64,000 nt of DNA from Lachnoclostridium sp. UBA903 (GCA_002294045.1 DBEP01000066.1:9079-73078); one strand, 5' to 3'. Counted from the first letter of the stretch, positions 46,525 to 55,521 are shown. Made by a program: numbers and translations. Notes: generated by a model from the sequence alone, not told the origin.

Positions 46525-48056
46525 TCGTTTTCCTCCTCAAGAATTTTTGCCAATACTTCATCTGTCAGTTTTTCCATATCTGAAATATCTTCATTGGTTA
46601 GTTCTTTTTGTTGATATTCTGGTCTAGAAAATAGAGATCTTACAAATTTTTCATACATGGGGTCTCGAATTGTTTTGGTATAGTCCATATCACCCAATTC
46701 TTCCTCTAATTGATTTAATTCCAGCTCCTCTTCTTCCGATCGGAGTTCTTTATAAATAAGTTGTCTTTTCCTATGCAATTGCTTTTGTGTTACTGGATCT
46801 AGCGTGCTAGGTAATCCAAACAGTTCACTAGTTAAAAGACCTGCCACACCCATTCCTTTTGGGTCAAATTCAGGAGTTTTAGTTGATATTCCTTCTGTTT
46901 CTTTGCTAAAAATAGAGACCGCTTCTTTTTTCATTCCTCCAATCACTATTGGGTCATGTGTAGAAATAATTACATGACTATTTTGATTCTGTCCTACAAT
47001 ATCTTTTATCAAATTCAGATAGTCGAATTTCCATGCAGGATTTAAATGAGTATCTGGCTCATCCAATAGAAATAAAGATTCTTCATTCTTTGTAAATTTC
47101 AGCAAGCCTAGCACTGTTAAAAGTTGCTGCTCTCCTTCACTTAACTCATTAAAAGTAATAATTGTTCCATCTGTTTTCTGCACACGAATTCTAATCTCAT
47201 TTATTAAATCTGAAAGATATGTGCTTTCTAAAAATTTAAAAAATTCAGTGTTTGATACATATTTTTCAGCAAAATTTATTAATTGAAGCTGATCTTTTAT
47301 ATATAAATAAATAACTTCCTGCTTTTTTGTAGAAAAACCATCATCAACAGAAATGACTTCGCTTAAAGGTGCTAATGCGTATTCATATAGGTTGTCAAGA
47401 AATTCACGCACTACACCGCGTGCATTCCAAAACTCATGTTTCTTTATTTGTTTCCCTTTCGCCCATGAAGGTTTTTTCATTACAAACAAAACCGACTCTA
47501 CACGTTCAATATCCATATAATCTTTTAAAAATTTACGAGAGTTCTTTTCATAAAAAGAAAAAAAAGCAAGCAAAACAAAGTGACTATGCACCATTCGAGC
47601 ATAGAATAATGGACGCAATGCTTGATCATTACCATCAAGCAAATCCTTATAAAATTTTTTTTGATGTTTTTCAAAATGCTTTTCTAACCGATTACTTGGC
47701 CCTGAATAATAAGCAAAAAGATGTTTAGGTAAATAACAATAAACACCAGCGTCCTGTGCATAAAATAGCTTATTACTAATCTTTGTGCGATTGATAAAAA
47801 AAGAAATTTGGTTTTCATTTATATTATTTTCGATTATCACTTCATTCCCTCTACAAAAATACTTGATTTTGTACGAAAAAGAGGTTTTAACTTTTAAATC
47901 AAGATCTCTAAAAATTATCACTAAGGCTTCCATTAAATTAGACTTGCCTGCACCATTTTTACCTATAAAAACATTTGTTAATTGTTTTTCATCAAGATCA
48001 ATTGAAAAGTTTTTTAAATTTTTAAAGTCATTAATGTAAATCTTGTCAATCCTCAT
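46521..48056 (-). CDS. AAA ATPase, PtuA-like (RecF/ABC-type)
   Basis: 511 residues. Walker A FIGKNGAGKSN (G32-S39), a long helical insert, ABC-signature-like ELSEGEQQLL near 300, Walker B LFLLDEPDTHLNPAW near 330, and the switch ISTHDP near 360. C-terminal acidic helices (about 440-511) may contact the nuclease. The start is shared with the end of hsdS (TAATG) and its ribosome site GGAGG lies in the last hsdS codons, so translation is coupled. Order HsdM-HsdS-ATPase-HNH suggests that this ATPase/nuclease pair takes the place of HsdR. Confidence 0.82.
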   Translation of the reverse strand: MRIDKIYINDFKNLKNFSIDLDEKQLTNVFIGKNGAGKSNLMEALVIIFRDLDLKVKTSFSYKIKYFCRGNEVIIENNINENQISFFINRTKISNKLFYAQDAGVYCYLPKHLFAYYSGPSNRLEKHFEKHQKKFYKDLLDGNDQALRPLFYARMVHSHFVLLAFFSFYEKNSRKFLKDYMDIERVESVLFVMKKPSWAKGKQIKKHEFWNARGVVREFLDNLYEYALAPLSEVISVDDGFSTKKQEVIYLYIKDQLQLINFAEKYVSNTEFFKFLESTYLSDLINEIRIRVQKTDGTIITFNELSEGEQQLLTVLGLLKFTKNEESLFLLDEPDTHLNPAWKFDYLNLIKDIVGQNQNSHVIISTHDPIVIGGMKKEAVSIFSKETEGISTKTPEFDPKGMGVAGLLTSELFGLPSTLDPVTQKQLHRKRQLIYKELRSEEEELELNQLEEELGDMDYTKTIRDPMYEKFVRSLFSRPEYQQKELTNEDISDMEKLTDEVLAKILEEENE

Positions 48057-49627
48057 TATAATGCCTCCAAAAATATTTCATTTTCTTGGCGGACTTCAAT
48101 AATTAGCCCTTTTTGAACAGAGTCTTTTAGCTGTTCATAATATTCATCAATATCTATATTCATCTTTCTTTTAAGAGTTTCAGGTGTCATACGGCCATTT
48201 TCTTTTAATGCTGTTACCATATCTTGATACATTAATTCCACCTCTTTTATGATACTATAAGTAGGTAAACCCGACTTATCATTTTTTCTTTCTATAGCTA
48301 TTTGTTTTAATAGTTCTCTTGCACTTTCCTCTATGGAGTTATTTGTGTCCAATTCCCCATGAAAAGCACTAGTTAGAATAACTTTTTTCATTTTTTCAAT
48401 TTGGTCAAGAATACTGCACAGTTCTTTTGCGCGCTTCTCCTTTTCAAAATATTGATTAAGTATTCTAACAATTTCATGTTGTTCAACAATGGTCGGGATT
48501 TTTATATTTAAAAGTTTTATATCTGCCAAACTTAATCCAGCTTTAGTAACACCTCTTTGTTTTTCTTGTAACTGCTCTAATCCAAGGTCTGAGACTAAAT
48601 ACCATGCAATATACTCTGGGCAAACACCCTTAATAGGTCTTAATAGAGCAATGTGTTGATTTATATATGCCTCTAAATAATTATCACTTATTACAGCAAT
48701 CCTGCCAATATCTGCAGTAATAGATATTAATATGTCACCATGCTGTATTTTGCTCCTCTTTCCTTCCACATTATCAGGCAGCGAAACATACTGTATATCC
48801 GATAGATCAAGTTCGATTGTCCCATGGAGCAAGTTTCCCATTCTTATAAATATAGCACCTTCATTAGAGTAGTACTTAGACCACCCCCGAGACCCACTAG
48901 TTACATAATCTAATATTTCACTCAACTGATAATTCATCCAGCTATCTGCTCTAACCTTATTTACTTCTCTCCAGTTAACAGTAAGCTCACCTATAAACGC
49001 CCTATACAAGATAGCACTTCTCCTACCTTCAAAAGAATCCAGAATAGGTTGCACTAGTTCCTTAACGGAATCTAACTTAGCAAACAAACCTTCAATTTTA
49101 TCAACAATACGTTGTTGTTCGCCAATCGGTGGAAGAGGAACCGGAATATCATTCATACTACCTTTTGTCAACTTTAATCTAGTAGTTCCATTTACGTAAC
49201 CTTTATAATCAAAGATATTCAAATAATGCATCAAGAATTTATTTCCGTACAATCCAAAAAATGAACGAAGTATATGAGCATGATTATTTACCCAAGCTTT
49301 ACCATCAATGAGATATGCTTTATTTTTTAAATAGTCAAAAAATGGTGCGCCATCTTCCCCAATTAGGACTAAATTTTCATTAGTAAGATAATCATCAATC
49401 CAGCCTATTTGACCTGTAGCTCCATAATATGGTATGTCACCTGTTCTTAAAGCTCTTTCATTTGCATTAATAGGCCTCCTCAAATTATCAAGGCATTCTG
49501 CAAATGCAGAAAGATTTATCCAAACCCAATTTGGGGGGATTTCATAAGGATGTTCGCTTTTTGGCACTACTACCAATGCCAATTGTTCATCAAAAGATAA
49601 GGTTTCTTTTTTATCTTTTCCAGCCAT
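48056..49627 (-). CDS. hsdS: Type I restriction-modification specificity subunit with C-terminal extension
   Basis: 523 residues. Two target recognition domains: about 30-200 (PYEIPPNWVWINLSAFAE to MNDIPVPLPPIGEQQRIVDKIE) and about 235-400 (ending LNIKIPTIVEQHEIVRIL), each closed by the conserved spacer helix. About 435-523 is an extra winged-helix-like domain (ALKENGRMTPETLKRKMNI, IIEVRQENEIFLEAL) not needed for a normal HsdS. It would direct HsdM to a bipartite DNA site. TAATG overlap with hsdM and again with the ATPase gene. Confidence 0.88.
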   Translation of the reverse strand: MAGKDKKETLSFDEQLALVVVPKSEHPYEIPPNWVWINLSAFAECLDNLRRPINANERALRTGDIPYYGATGQIGWIDDYLTNENLVLIGEDGAPFFDYLKNKAYLIDGKAWVNNHAHILRSFFGLYGNKFLMHYLNIFDYKGYVNGTTRLKLTKGSMNDIPVPLPPIGEQQRIVDKIEGLFAKLDSVKELVQPILDSFEGRRSAILYRAFIGELTVNWREVNKVRADSWMNYQLSEILDYVTSGSRGWSKYYSNEGAIFIRMGNLLHGTIELDLSDIQYVSLPDNVEGKRSKIQHGDILISITADIGRIAVISDNYLEAYINQHIALLRPIKGVCPEYIAWYLVSDLGLEQLQEKQRGVTKAGLSLADIKLLNIKIPTIVEQHEIVRILNQYFEKEKRAKELCSILDQIEKMKKVILTSAFHGELDTNNSIEESARELLKQIAIERKNDKSGLPTYSIIKEVELMYQDMVTALKENGRMTPETLKRKMNIDIDEYYEQLKDSVQKGLIIEVRQENEIFLEAL

Positions 49628-51063
49628 TAGTCTTGCACCTCCAAAGACTTTAGCTCTCTTACAACACTTTTTAGTAAATCAACCGCTTCTTCAAGTTGGG
49701 AAATAATATCTTCTCCACTTTCAATAGGATCAGGTAATTCTTCATTAGCTAAAACACTTTCGTCACGAATCAACCCTAAATCCAGGCTGTTTCCATTCCT
49801 TTTTATATCTTCACGTTTATAGCAACTCCACCGTATATCAGACATACTATCTCTATTTTTAGCTATATAGGCTTTTTCGAATTCTATAAAATGCTCTACT
49901 TTTAGTTGATTATTTCTTCCTAATGAAGGCATGTTTGTACGAAGATCATAAAACCACACTTCTTTAGTATTATTTTTATTTGATTTACCACGTGTGAAAA
50001 ACAATACATTGGTTTTTACACCTTGAGCATAAAAAATTTTTGTAGGAAGTCGTAAAATTGTATGGAGATTACATTTCTCCATCAATTCTGAACGTATTTT
50101 TTCACCATCACCCTCAACAAATAAAACATTATCAGGCACTATCACTGCAGCACGAGCTTTGCCACTAGCTTTTAGACTAAGATAAATATGCTGAAGAAAG
50201 TTTAATTGTTTGTTACTTGTCTGATAAGTAAAATCGTTACGTTTAGAACGTTCACCCCCATTTTTTGAGCCAAATGGAGGATTAGTTAGAATAACATCAT
50301 AATCACGCATCTGTTTTCCAATATCTGAAAGAGAATCTCCTAACATAATATTTCCTTCAATACCATGTAGCATGGCATTCATTAAAGCAAGCTTATGTGT
50401 TTCACGAACAAGTTCACAACCGGTAAAAGCTTGTTCTATTTGAAATCTCTGCTTATTAACTGGAAGGTCTTGAAGATTATTAGTATTGTCCTTAACAAAA
50501 CGATCAGCCGCAATCATAAAGCCAAAAGTTCCACAAGCAGGATCATTACATTTCTCCCCTGGTTGAGGAGCAACTAGACGAGTAATTACATCAATAAGTG
50601 CTCGAGGCGTAAAATATTGGCCTGCACCAGACTTTTTTTCGTTTGCATTTTTTTCAAGTAATCCTTCATATAGGTTTCCAAGTCCTTCTTCTTGGGCAGA
50701 ATACCAATCCACTAAGTTGATAGAATTAATTATCTTTTTAAGATTATTGGAATCATCAATATTCGAAATAGCATCTATATATATTTCTTGTATACGTCCA
50801 TTACAGTTTTTTCCCAAATGATTTAGAAGTTGTTTGTAGAACTTTTTTAATTCTTGCCCACTCTTATTTAGTAAAACATCCCAACGATAATCAACAGGTA
50901 TTTGTTCTTCTTTACCTGTTTCTTTAGCCATCTTTAAAAAGAGAATATATGTTAGCTCAGTAACATATTGATGATAAGTAATTCCATCGTCCCTTAATAT
51001 ATTACAAAGATTCCATAGTTTTAATACTATTTCTTGATTATTCACGTTGTAATCCTCCAGCAT
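49627..51063 (-). CDS. hsdM: Type I N6-adenine DNA methyltransferase subunit
   Basis: 478 residues: N-terminal helical HsdM domain (LWNLCNILRDDGITYHQYVTE), GAGQYFTPRALID, motif I NDPACGTFGFMIA, and motif IV LTNPPFGS. With HsdS it forms the M2S methylase that protects the host. AGGATT upstream and a 27-bp gap to the XRE gene. No hsdR is found anywhere in the window. Confidence 0.93.
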   Translation of the reverse strand: MLEDYNVNNQEIVLKLWNLCNILRDDGITYHQYVTELTYILFLKMAKETGKEEQIPVDYRWDVLLNKSGQELKKFYKQLLNHLGKNCNGRIQEIYIDAISNIDDSNNLKKIINSINLVDWYSAQEEGLGNLYEGLLEKNANEKKSGAGQYFTPRALIDVITRLVAPQPGEKCNDPACGTFGFMIAADRFVKDNTNNLQDLPVNKQRFQIEQAFTGCELVRETHKLALMNAMLHGIEGNIMLGDSLSDIGKQMRDYDVILTNPPFGSKNGGERSKRNDFTYQTSNKQLNFLQHIYLSLKASGKARAAVIVPDNVLFVEGDGEKIRSELMEKCNLHTILRLPTKIFYAQGVKTNVLFFTRGKSNKNNTKEVWFYDLRTNMPSLGRNNQLKVEHFIEFEKAYIAKNRDSMSDIRWSCYKREDIKRNGNSLDLGLIRDESVLANEELPDPIESGEDIISQLEEAVDLLKSVVRELKSLEVQD

Positions 51064-51090
51064 TTATCATAAATACAAATAAAATTTATA

Positions 51091-51312
51091 TTATTTTTTT
51101 TCTTGTTCAGCTATAACTACAATTTCCATTATATCTGCAATATCGCAATCTAATGCAGTGCAAATTTTAATCAAAATATCAGTATTGACATTTTCATTCT
51201 TACCTAATTTTGCAATTGAAGCAGAACTAATACCAGCAGCTATTTGTAGATCCTTTTTTTTCATGTCTTTATCAATTAATAATTTCCACAACTTTTTGTA
51301 ACTAATCGCCAT
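51091..51312 (-). CDS. Small XRE (Cro/CI-type) regulator
   Basis: 73 residues: YKKLWKLLIDKDMKKKDLQI and SSASIAKLGKNENVNTDILIKIC form an HTH_26-type helix-turn-helix. First gene of the HsdM-HsdS-ATPase-HNH operon. A perfect dyad at 51325-51339 lies between the promoter and its start, which points to negative autoregulation, as with the controller proteins of restriction systems. A GAGGTGGG site precedes the ATG. Confidence 0.88.
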   Translation of the reverse strand: MAISYKKLWKLLIDKDMKKKDLQIAAGISSASIAKLGKNENVNTDILIKICTALDCDIADIMEIVVIAEQEKK

Positions 51313-51324
51313 TTAACCCACCTC

Positions 51325-51339
51325 ATTGTTTTAAACAAT
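51325..51339. promoter_or_regulatory. Dyad operator in the leader of the HsdM operon
   Basis: ATTGTTT-T-AAACAAT, perfect 7-bp arms with one central base, between -10 and the XRE start codon. Confidence 0.65.
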
Positions 51340-51345
51340 CAATAG

Positions 51346-51374
51346 AGTATAACACAACGCTATTTAAAAATCAA
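51346..51374 (-). promoter_or_regulatory. Promoter of the XRE-hsdM-hsdS-ATPase-HNH operon
   Basis: Minus strand TTGATT (51374-51369), 17-bp spacer, TATACT (51351-51346). The rest of 51352-51668 has no feature I can support. Confidence 0.65.
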
Positions 51375-51668
51375 TAAATTATTTACATTCGCAAATATTT
51401 TCTTTCCGTTATTTAAAAAGCTGAATTGCAAAACTAAATTCCATCACTGCAATGCTCACATATGGAATTTAATCTTACAAATACCAACGATTATTTAAAC
51501 ACCATAATTTATGACGCTTTATTCTTGGCAACTTTACTTTAAGGGAAATAGTCTGTCCCATCTAATTCCTTACTCAATAATAATATTAACTATAAATACT
51601 TATAAGCTTATAAATTCTATTTTTATCATGGATATTATTCATACATTTCATTCATACAGGATTTTTAT

Positions 51669-52919
51669 TCAGAGAGCGGCAGTTAATTTATGTCCATCTT
51701 TGTTGTAAATAATAATATTTTTATGAAAAACATATACCCTATCAACGTTATTTCTAATTAACTCTTCATCATAAACACCGTTCTCGCAAATCGCTTCACC
51801 TAAAACTTTCTGAATCCACTCATCATTCAATGTGAGAGAATCTACGCATTCCTCTTTTCCTTTTTCAATCCGTGTTGCACATCGCCAAACCACTTTACCT
51901 CTTTCCGTTCGCCTCCGATAAGATGCCCCGCAATCACCACACACAATCAAATTCCCCAGAAGGTATTTCCCATTATATTTGGTCTTGCTTGATTCTACTG
52001 TACCATCTTCTTTAAGAACTAATCTTGCTCGTCTAGCCATTTCTTCCTGCACCTTATCAAATACTTCCTCAGATACAATAGCCGGATGACTATTTCTTAC
52101 ATAGTATCGATTACGCTGTCCTATATTCCTTGCTTTCTTACCCGTCATAAAATCTTCCGTATAAGTCTTTTAAAGCATAGTATCACCCTTATACTTCTCA
52201 TTCTTGAGCATTTTCTGAATAGTTGTCGTATCCCAATGATCGTTACCAGTAACAGTCTTAATTCCCATTGACTCCAGATAAGCTTTTATCTGCCCAAAAG
52301 ATAAGCCCTGTAAATACAAGTCAAATATCTTTCTAACAACCTCAGCCTGCTTTGGAACAATGGTAATTTCGCCATTAACACAGGTATACCCCATAAAATT
52401 CTTATACTTCGTGAATATATCACCTTTTTCAAATTTGCGTTGAAAGCCCCACTGAATGTTTTCACTGGTATTTCTGCTTTCGTCCTGTGCAAGCATACTC
52501 CTAAGTGTAATTTCAAATTCCTTGTCTGGTCTGATAGAATCTAAATTTTCATTTTCAAAATACATATTTATAATCCTTTCACGCAAATATCTCACTATTT
52601 TTAAAACTTCTACTGCATCTCTAGATACTCTGCTGATAGATTTTGTTATGATAAAATCAATTTTCCCTTTTGCCGCTGTCTTTAACATTTTGTCCAGTTC
52701 GGTTCTTCCACTCCTCCTTAAACCGCTTTTTCCTGCATCATAAAATACACCGGCAAAAATCCAATCCGGATGCTCTGTAATCATCTTTGTATAGGATTTG
52801 ATTTGCCAATCAAGGCTACGCCTCTGAGTCGGACTCAATGTACTGATTCGACAATATGCTGCAACTTTCAGCTTCTTAGGTTCTGATGGTTTAGGTGGTA
52901 TGACTTTAATCTTTTTCAT
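51669..52919 (-). pseudogene. Large serine recombinase with an ochre codon
   Basis: Start ATG 52919 (GGAG nine bases upstream). Resolvase domain KVAAYCRISTLSPTQ with the nucleophilic serine, SKSISRVSRDAVEVLKIVRY; recombinase domain GFQRKFEKGDIFTKYKNFMG; zinc ribbon VCGDCGASYRRRTERGKVVW with the final cysteine CATR. At 52170-52172 TAA replaces a glutamine codon of the type found in the intact paralogue (MLQKSYT at the same place; here ML-stop-KTYT). The frame is unbroken otherwise, so this is a single C-to-T change. The product would lack its DNA-gripping C-terminal half. Confidence 0.85.
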
Positions 52920-52978
52920 AAAGTAGTTCTCCGACATCTATGTAAAATGGATAATCCCATGTATTTTTCTATTAAAAA

Positions 52979-53008
52979 AGGACGTGAAAGTTTTCACTCT
53001 CATGTCCT
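52979..53008 (-). terminator. Hairpin terminator after displaced tail F
   Basis: Minus strand AGGACATGAGAGTG, 4-base loop, CTTTCACGTCCT with one mismatch, then TTTTTTAAT. Lies between tail F and the recombinase gene; insulates the recombinase from rlmD-side transcription. Confidence 0.8.
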
Positions 53009-53045
53009 CAATTCTAGTGGATTTATATTACTTATATCCCATAAT

Positions 53046-53150
53046 TTAACTGTTCTTCTTCTGCAACAGGATTATGGACTCCACATGCCTTGAGGAGATA
53101 AAAAAGATGCCCGTTTAATGTGGTACCCCCTTGGCGTCTAATAATGCCTG
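53046..53150 (-). repeat. Insertion scar F: element end joined to a displaced rlmD-type tail
   Basis: Minus strand: GACGCCAAGGGGGTACC...ACGGGCATC, TTTTTTATCTCCTCAAGG, then HVESIILLQKKNS and TAA at 53046. HVE-x-I-x-LLQK repeats rlmD's own ending HVEVITLLQKA, with CTGTTGCAGAA identical in DNA. Core CATGTGGAG (53079-53087). Separates the nuclease/TIR-like cassette from the HsdM cassette. Confidence 0.78.
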
Positions 53151-53270
53151 TGACAATAAGATTTCATTAGTCTATGAAGTATATAACGTTTTGTTTATGT
53201 ATGTTGTTATGATTAGTTAATAATGTGTATATAAAATGAATTGATTATCCTTAATCAATGACAACCCAAC

Positions 53271-53624
53271 TCACTTTATTTCATTCAGGAAATTATCCAA
53301 AAGATACATCCATGTCTGTTCATCTACATTAAGATTAAACAACTTAGTTATTTTATTTTTCAACTTAACCATACTTGCTTTGCAGTGAGCATCATTTTTC
53401 AAAACAGCTCCCATTTTTCTAGTATCTACTGCACATTCATGATATTTAGGATTACCAAATGCAAAATCAGGTGTATAAATATTTGTATAATCGCTTTGTG
53501 AAACCCAAGCAGCCCCCATTTCAGTAGGAAAGCATCCTACATCTCGCACATAAACATGTTCAATTTCTAATTCTTCATAGCTCTCACAATCTAACGCGTA
53601 TTCCCATTTTAATTCAGGAAATAA
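53271..53624 (-). pseudogene. TIR-like C-terminal fragment, no start codon
   Basis: The frame opens right after the stop of the nuclease gene: LFPELKWEYALDCESYEELE, then FPTEMGAAWVSQSDYTNIYT, KMGAVLKNDAHCKASMVKLK to the stop at 53271. CFxxEMGAAW resembles the box-3-like stretch of bacterial TIR effectors, but the N-terminal part with the catalytic glutamate cannot be seen. An internal ATG (53549) gives 92 residues. Confidence 0.4.
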
Positions 53625-55124
53625 TTAAGCAATTGATGCAGATGGCTTATTATCATTACGACAGTCTATTAAAAATATGCTATTATCAATTGCATCCTTA
53701 TAGCCTGCACTACATACCATGTTATATGACTTTATATATTCTTTTTCATCAAAATAAAAAATAGCTATTAAACTACCATCAGCGCAGTTTGCCTTTTCGT
53801 ATATTTGTACCTGCGTAAAGATATGTGCTAATTGCGCATTACTTGCTAATTTAAATTCAATTATGCATTGGTTTTTTTGCCCCTTTGAAACAATTGCATC
53901 TGATGGGCCTCGTCCATTGTTTACTTCAAAATCTGCTTTAAAAGTAGTTCCATACCAAACTAACTTAAACATTCTTTGCAAATCTGCTTCCAAAGCAACT
54001 CTTTTTCCTTTTACATAAAAATTTCTATATGCATCACAATCTTCAATGATGTGCTTAAAATAAATAATTCTATTTACAGCTTCATCACGGGCACTCAATG
54101 CTTCATTTCTTTCATAACCATTTAAAAGAAATGAATTAATCAGATTTTTAGCATTTTTTATTAGTTTAGTTAATTGGTTATTAACTTCAATCATACATTC
54201 TAACTGTATTTCTTCCGTATCTGCTTCTCGTAGTCTTACATAGTAATCGTATAGCTCCGGATATTCTTTAGTCAATTCTTCAAAAGCTCTTAATTCAATT
54301 TTATGTACTTGACTATCATTTATTTTCTTACCCTTCATTTTTTGCTGCTCTTCATAATCCAATACTGCTTTTGCAATATAATGTTCAACATGAAATTTTA
54401 AAACATCATTATTAATAGAACCTCTTATCCGATCAACACTTTCAATAAAATCTTTTCTATTAATAGATGGCTCATCTTCTCTTAGAATATCTATAGGAGT
54501 TAGCAAAACATATTCCTCTTTACCTTTTTCATTAATTATATATGGTAAATCATATTCTTTGCTAACAAAACTTTCTGTTATATAATTAAAACTAGCTCTA
54601 TCCACAAAAAACACTTTACGATGTTTTTTATTTATATATTGTAAGGCAAACTTTTGAGTATATTCAAGTAAATAACCTTTAATCAGATTTACTGTCATAT
54701 CGCTTATTTTATCTCTACCACTTCCATCATAAAGAAGCATTATTTTTTCAGCATGACAGCCATTGGATATACTATTATTTTCCAACACAAATCCTATATG
54801 CGAATATAAAAAGTTTCCAAATCCTTTAGCCAATGCCGAACCTTTATTTCCTGATAATGAATAGCCCAACCAGTTTTGATGCACTTCGTGAAAACAAAAC
54901 CATGCTTCAATTTCTGCCTTACCTAATGGCTTAAGTGCTTTCTTAGCAAGAAAATGAAAATATTTAATAATGTTTTCATGCAATGTTTTATATTCTGTCT
55001 TTTCACTATTAAAAATAAGCATAGGATCAACAAATAGCGGAATATCACAAACTAAAGATATATTAACTGCTCCATAGTCAGCTAAATATTCAGGTTCAAC
55101 TTCAAATTTATCAGAAAATTGCAT
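53625..55124 (-). CDS. PD-(D/E)XK-like nuclease, large hypothetical
   Basis: 499 residues. Residues 1-380 form a helical region of unknown family (NISLVCDIPLFVDPMLIF, GKAEIEAWFCFHEVHQNWLG). The C-terminal 100 contain GPSDAIVSKGQKNQCIIEFK with D409, E423 and K425 spaced as in PD-(D/E)XK nucleases. The ribosome site AAAGGAAG precedes the ATG. Located between scar H and scar F, so it is the only intact cargo of a small cassette. It probably degrades DNA when an unknown trigger appears; that is a guess from fold and location. Confidence 0.6.
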   Translation of the reverse strand: MQFSDKFEVEPEYLADYGAVNISLVCDIPLFVDPMLIFNSEKTEYKTLHENIIKYFHFLAKKALKPLGKAEIEAWFCFHEVHQNWLGYSLSGNKGSALAKGFGNFLYSHIGFVLENNSISNGCHAEKIMLLYDGSGRDKISDMTVNLIKGYLLEYTQKFALQYINKKHRKVFFVDRASFNYITESFVSKEYDLPYIINEKGKEEYVLLTPIDILREDEPSINRKDFIESVDRIRGSINNDVLKFHVEHYIAKAVLDYEEQQKMKGKKINDSQVHKIELRAFEELTKEYPELYDYYVRLREADTEEIQLECMIEVNNQLTKLIKNAKNLINSFLLNGYERNEALSARDEAVNRIIYFKHIIEDCDAYRNFYVKGKRVALEADLQRMFKLVWYGTTFKADFEVNNGRGPSDAIVSKGQKNQCIIEFKLASNAQLAHIFTQVQIYEKANCADGSLIAIFYFDEKEYIKSYNMVCSAGYKDAIDNSIFLIDCRNDNKPSASIA

Positions 55125-55239
55125 ATAATTCTTCCTTTCAATTATTATTTATATAATCATAGCATAATTTCCCAATATCAACAATAATAATGCCCATAAT
55201 TGTACTGGATATTAAATTAATACGTCATTACTAAAAACA

Positions 55240-55269
55240 AAGCCTCGAAATAACACTATTTCAAGGCTT
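55240..55269 (-). terminator. Hairpin terminator after displaced tail H
   Basis: AAGCCTTGAAAT and ATTTCGAGGCTT pair on the minus strand, followed by TTGTTTTTAG. It lies 39 bp after the stop of tail H. Confidence 0.8.
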
Positions 55270-55307
55270 AAATTTTAAAACTTATTATTCAAATTTTATT
55301 GCTATTT

Positions 55308-55375
55308 CTACAATATAGTCCACTTTTTTTTCGATAATAAAACACACGTCTCAACGTGCAGTGCAACCGTTCTTT
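55308..55375 (-). repeat. Insertion scar H: displaced rlmD-type tail with a short element end
   Basis: Minus strand: AACGGTTGCACTG, then HVETCVLLSKKKWTIL and TAG at 55308. The tail and the following terminator look like a gene end, but the element-end part is shorter than in the other scars and lacks the TTTTTTATCTCC block. Core CACGTTGAG (55350-55358). Confidence 0.6.
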
Positions 55376-55521
55376 TATACTATATATCAAAACTTTGATA
55401 TCCATCTAAATGTAAATGCCAATAATAAACATTCCATAATAAGAAGCAAACATTTTCGATATTCCCTTAGACATAGATTTTATACTACATGGAAAGCCTA
55501 TTCACTTTTTAATAAATGATT

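Noticed and set aside
53088..53150. T-box-like or other riboswitch in the conserved element end (GGGGGTACCA)
   Set aside because: No specifier loop, no consistent stem across copies; pairings possible in copy A are lost in B and F.
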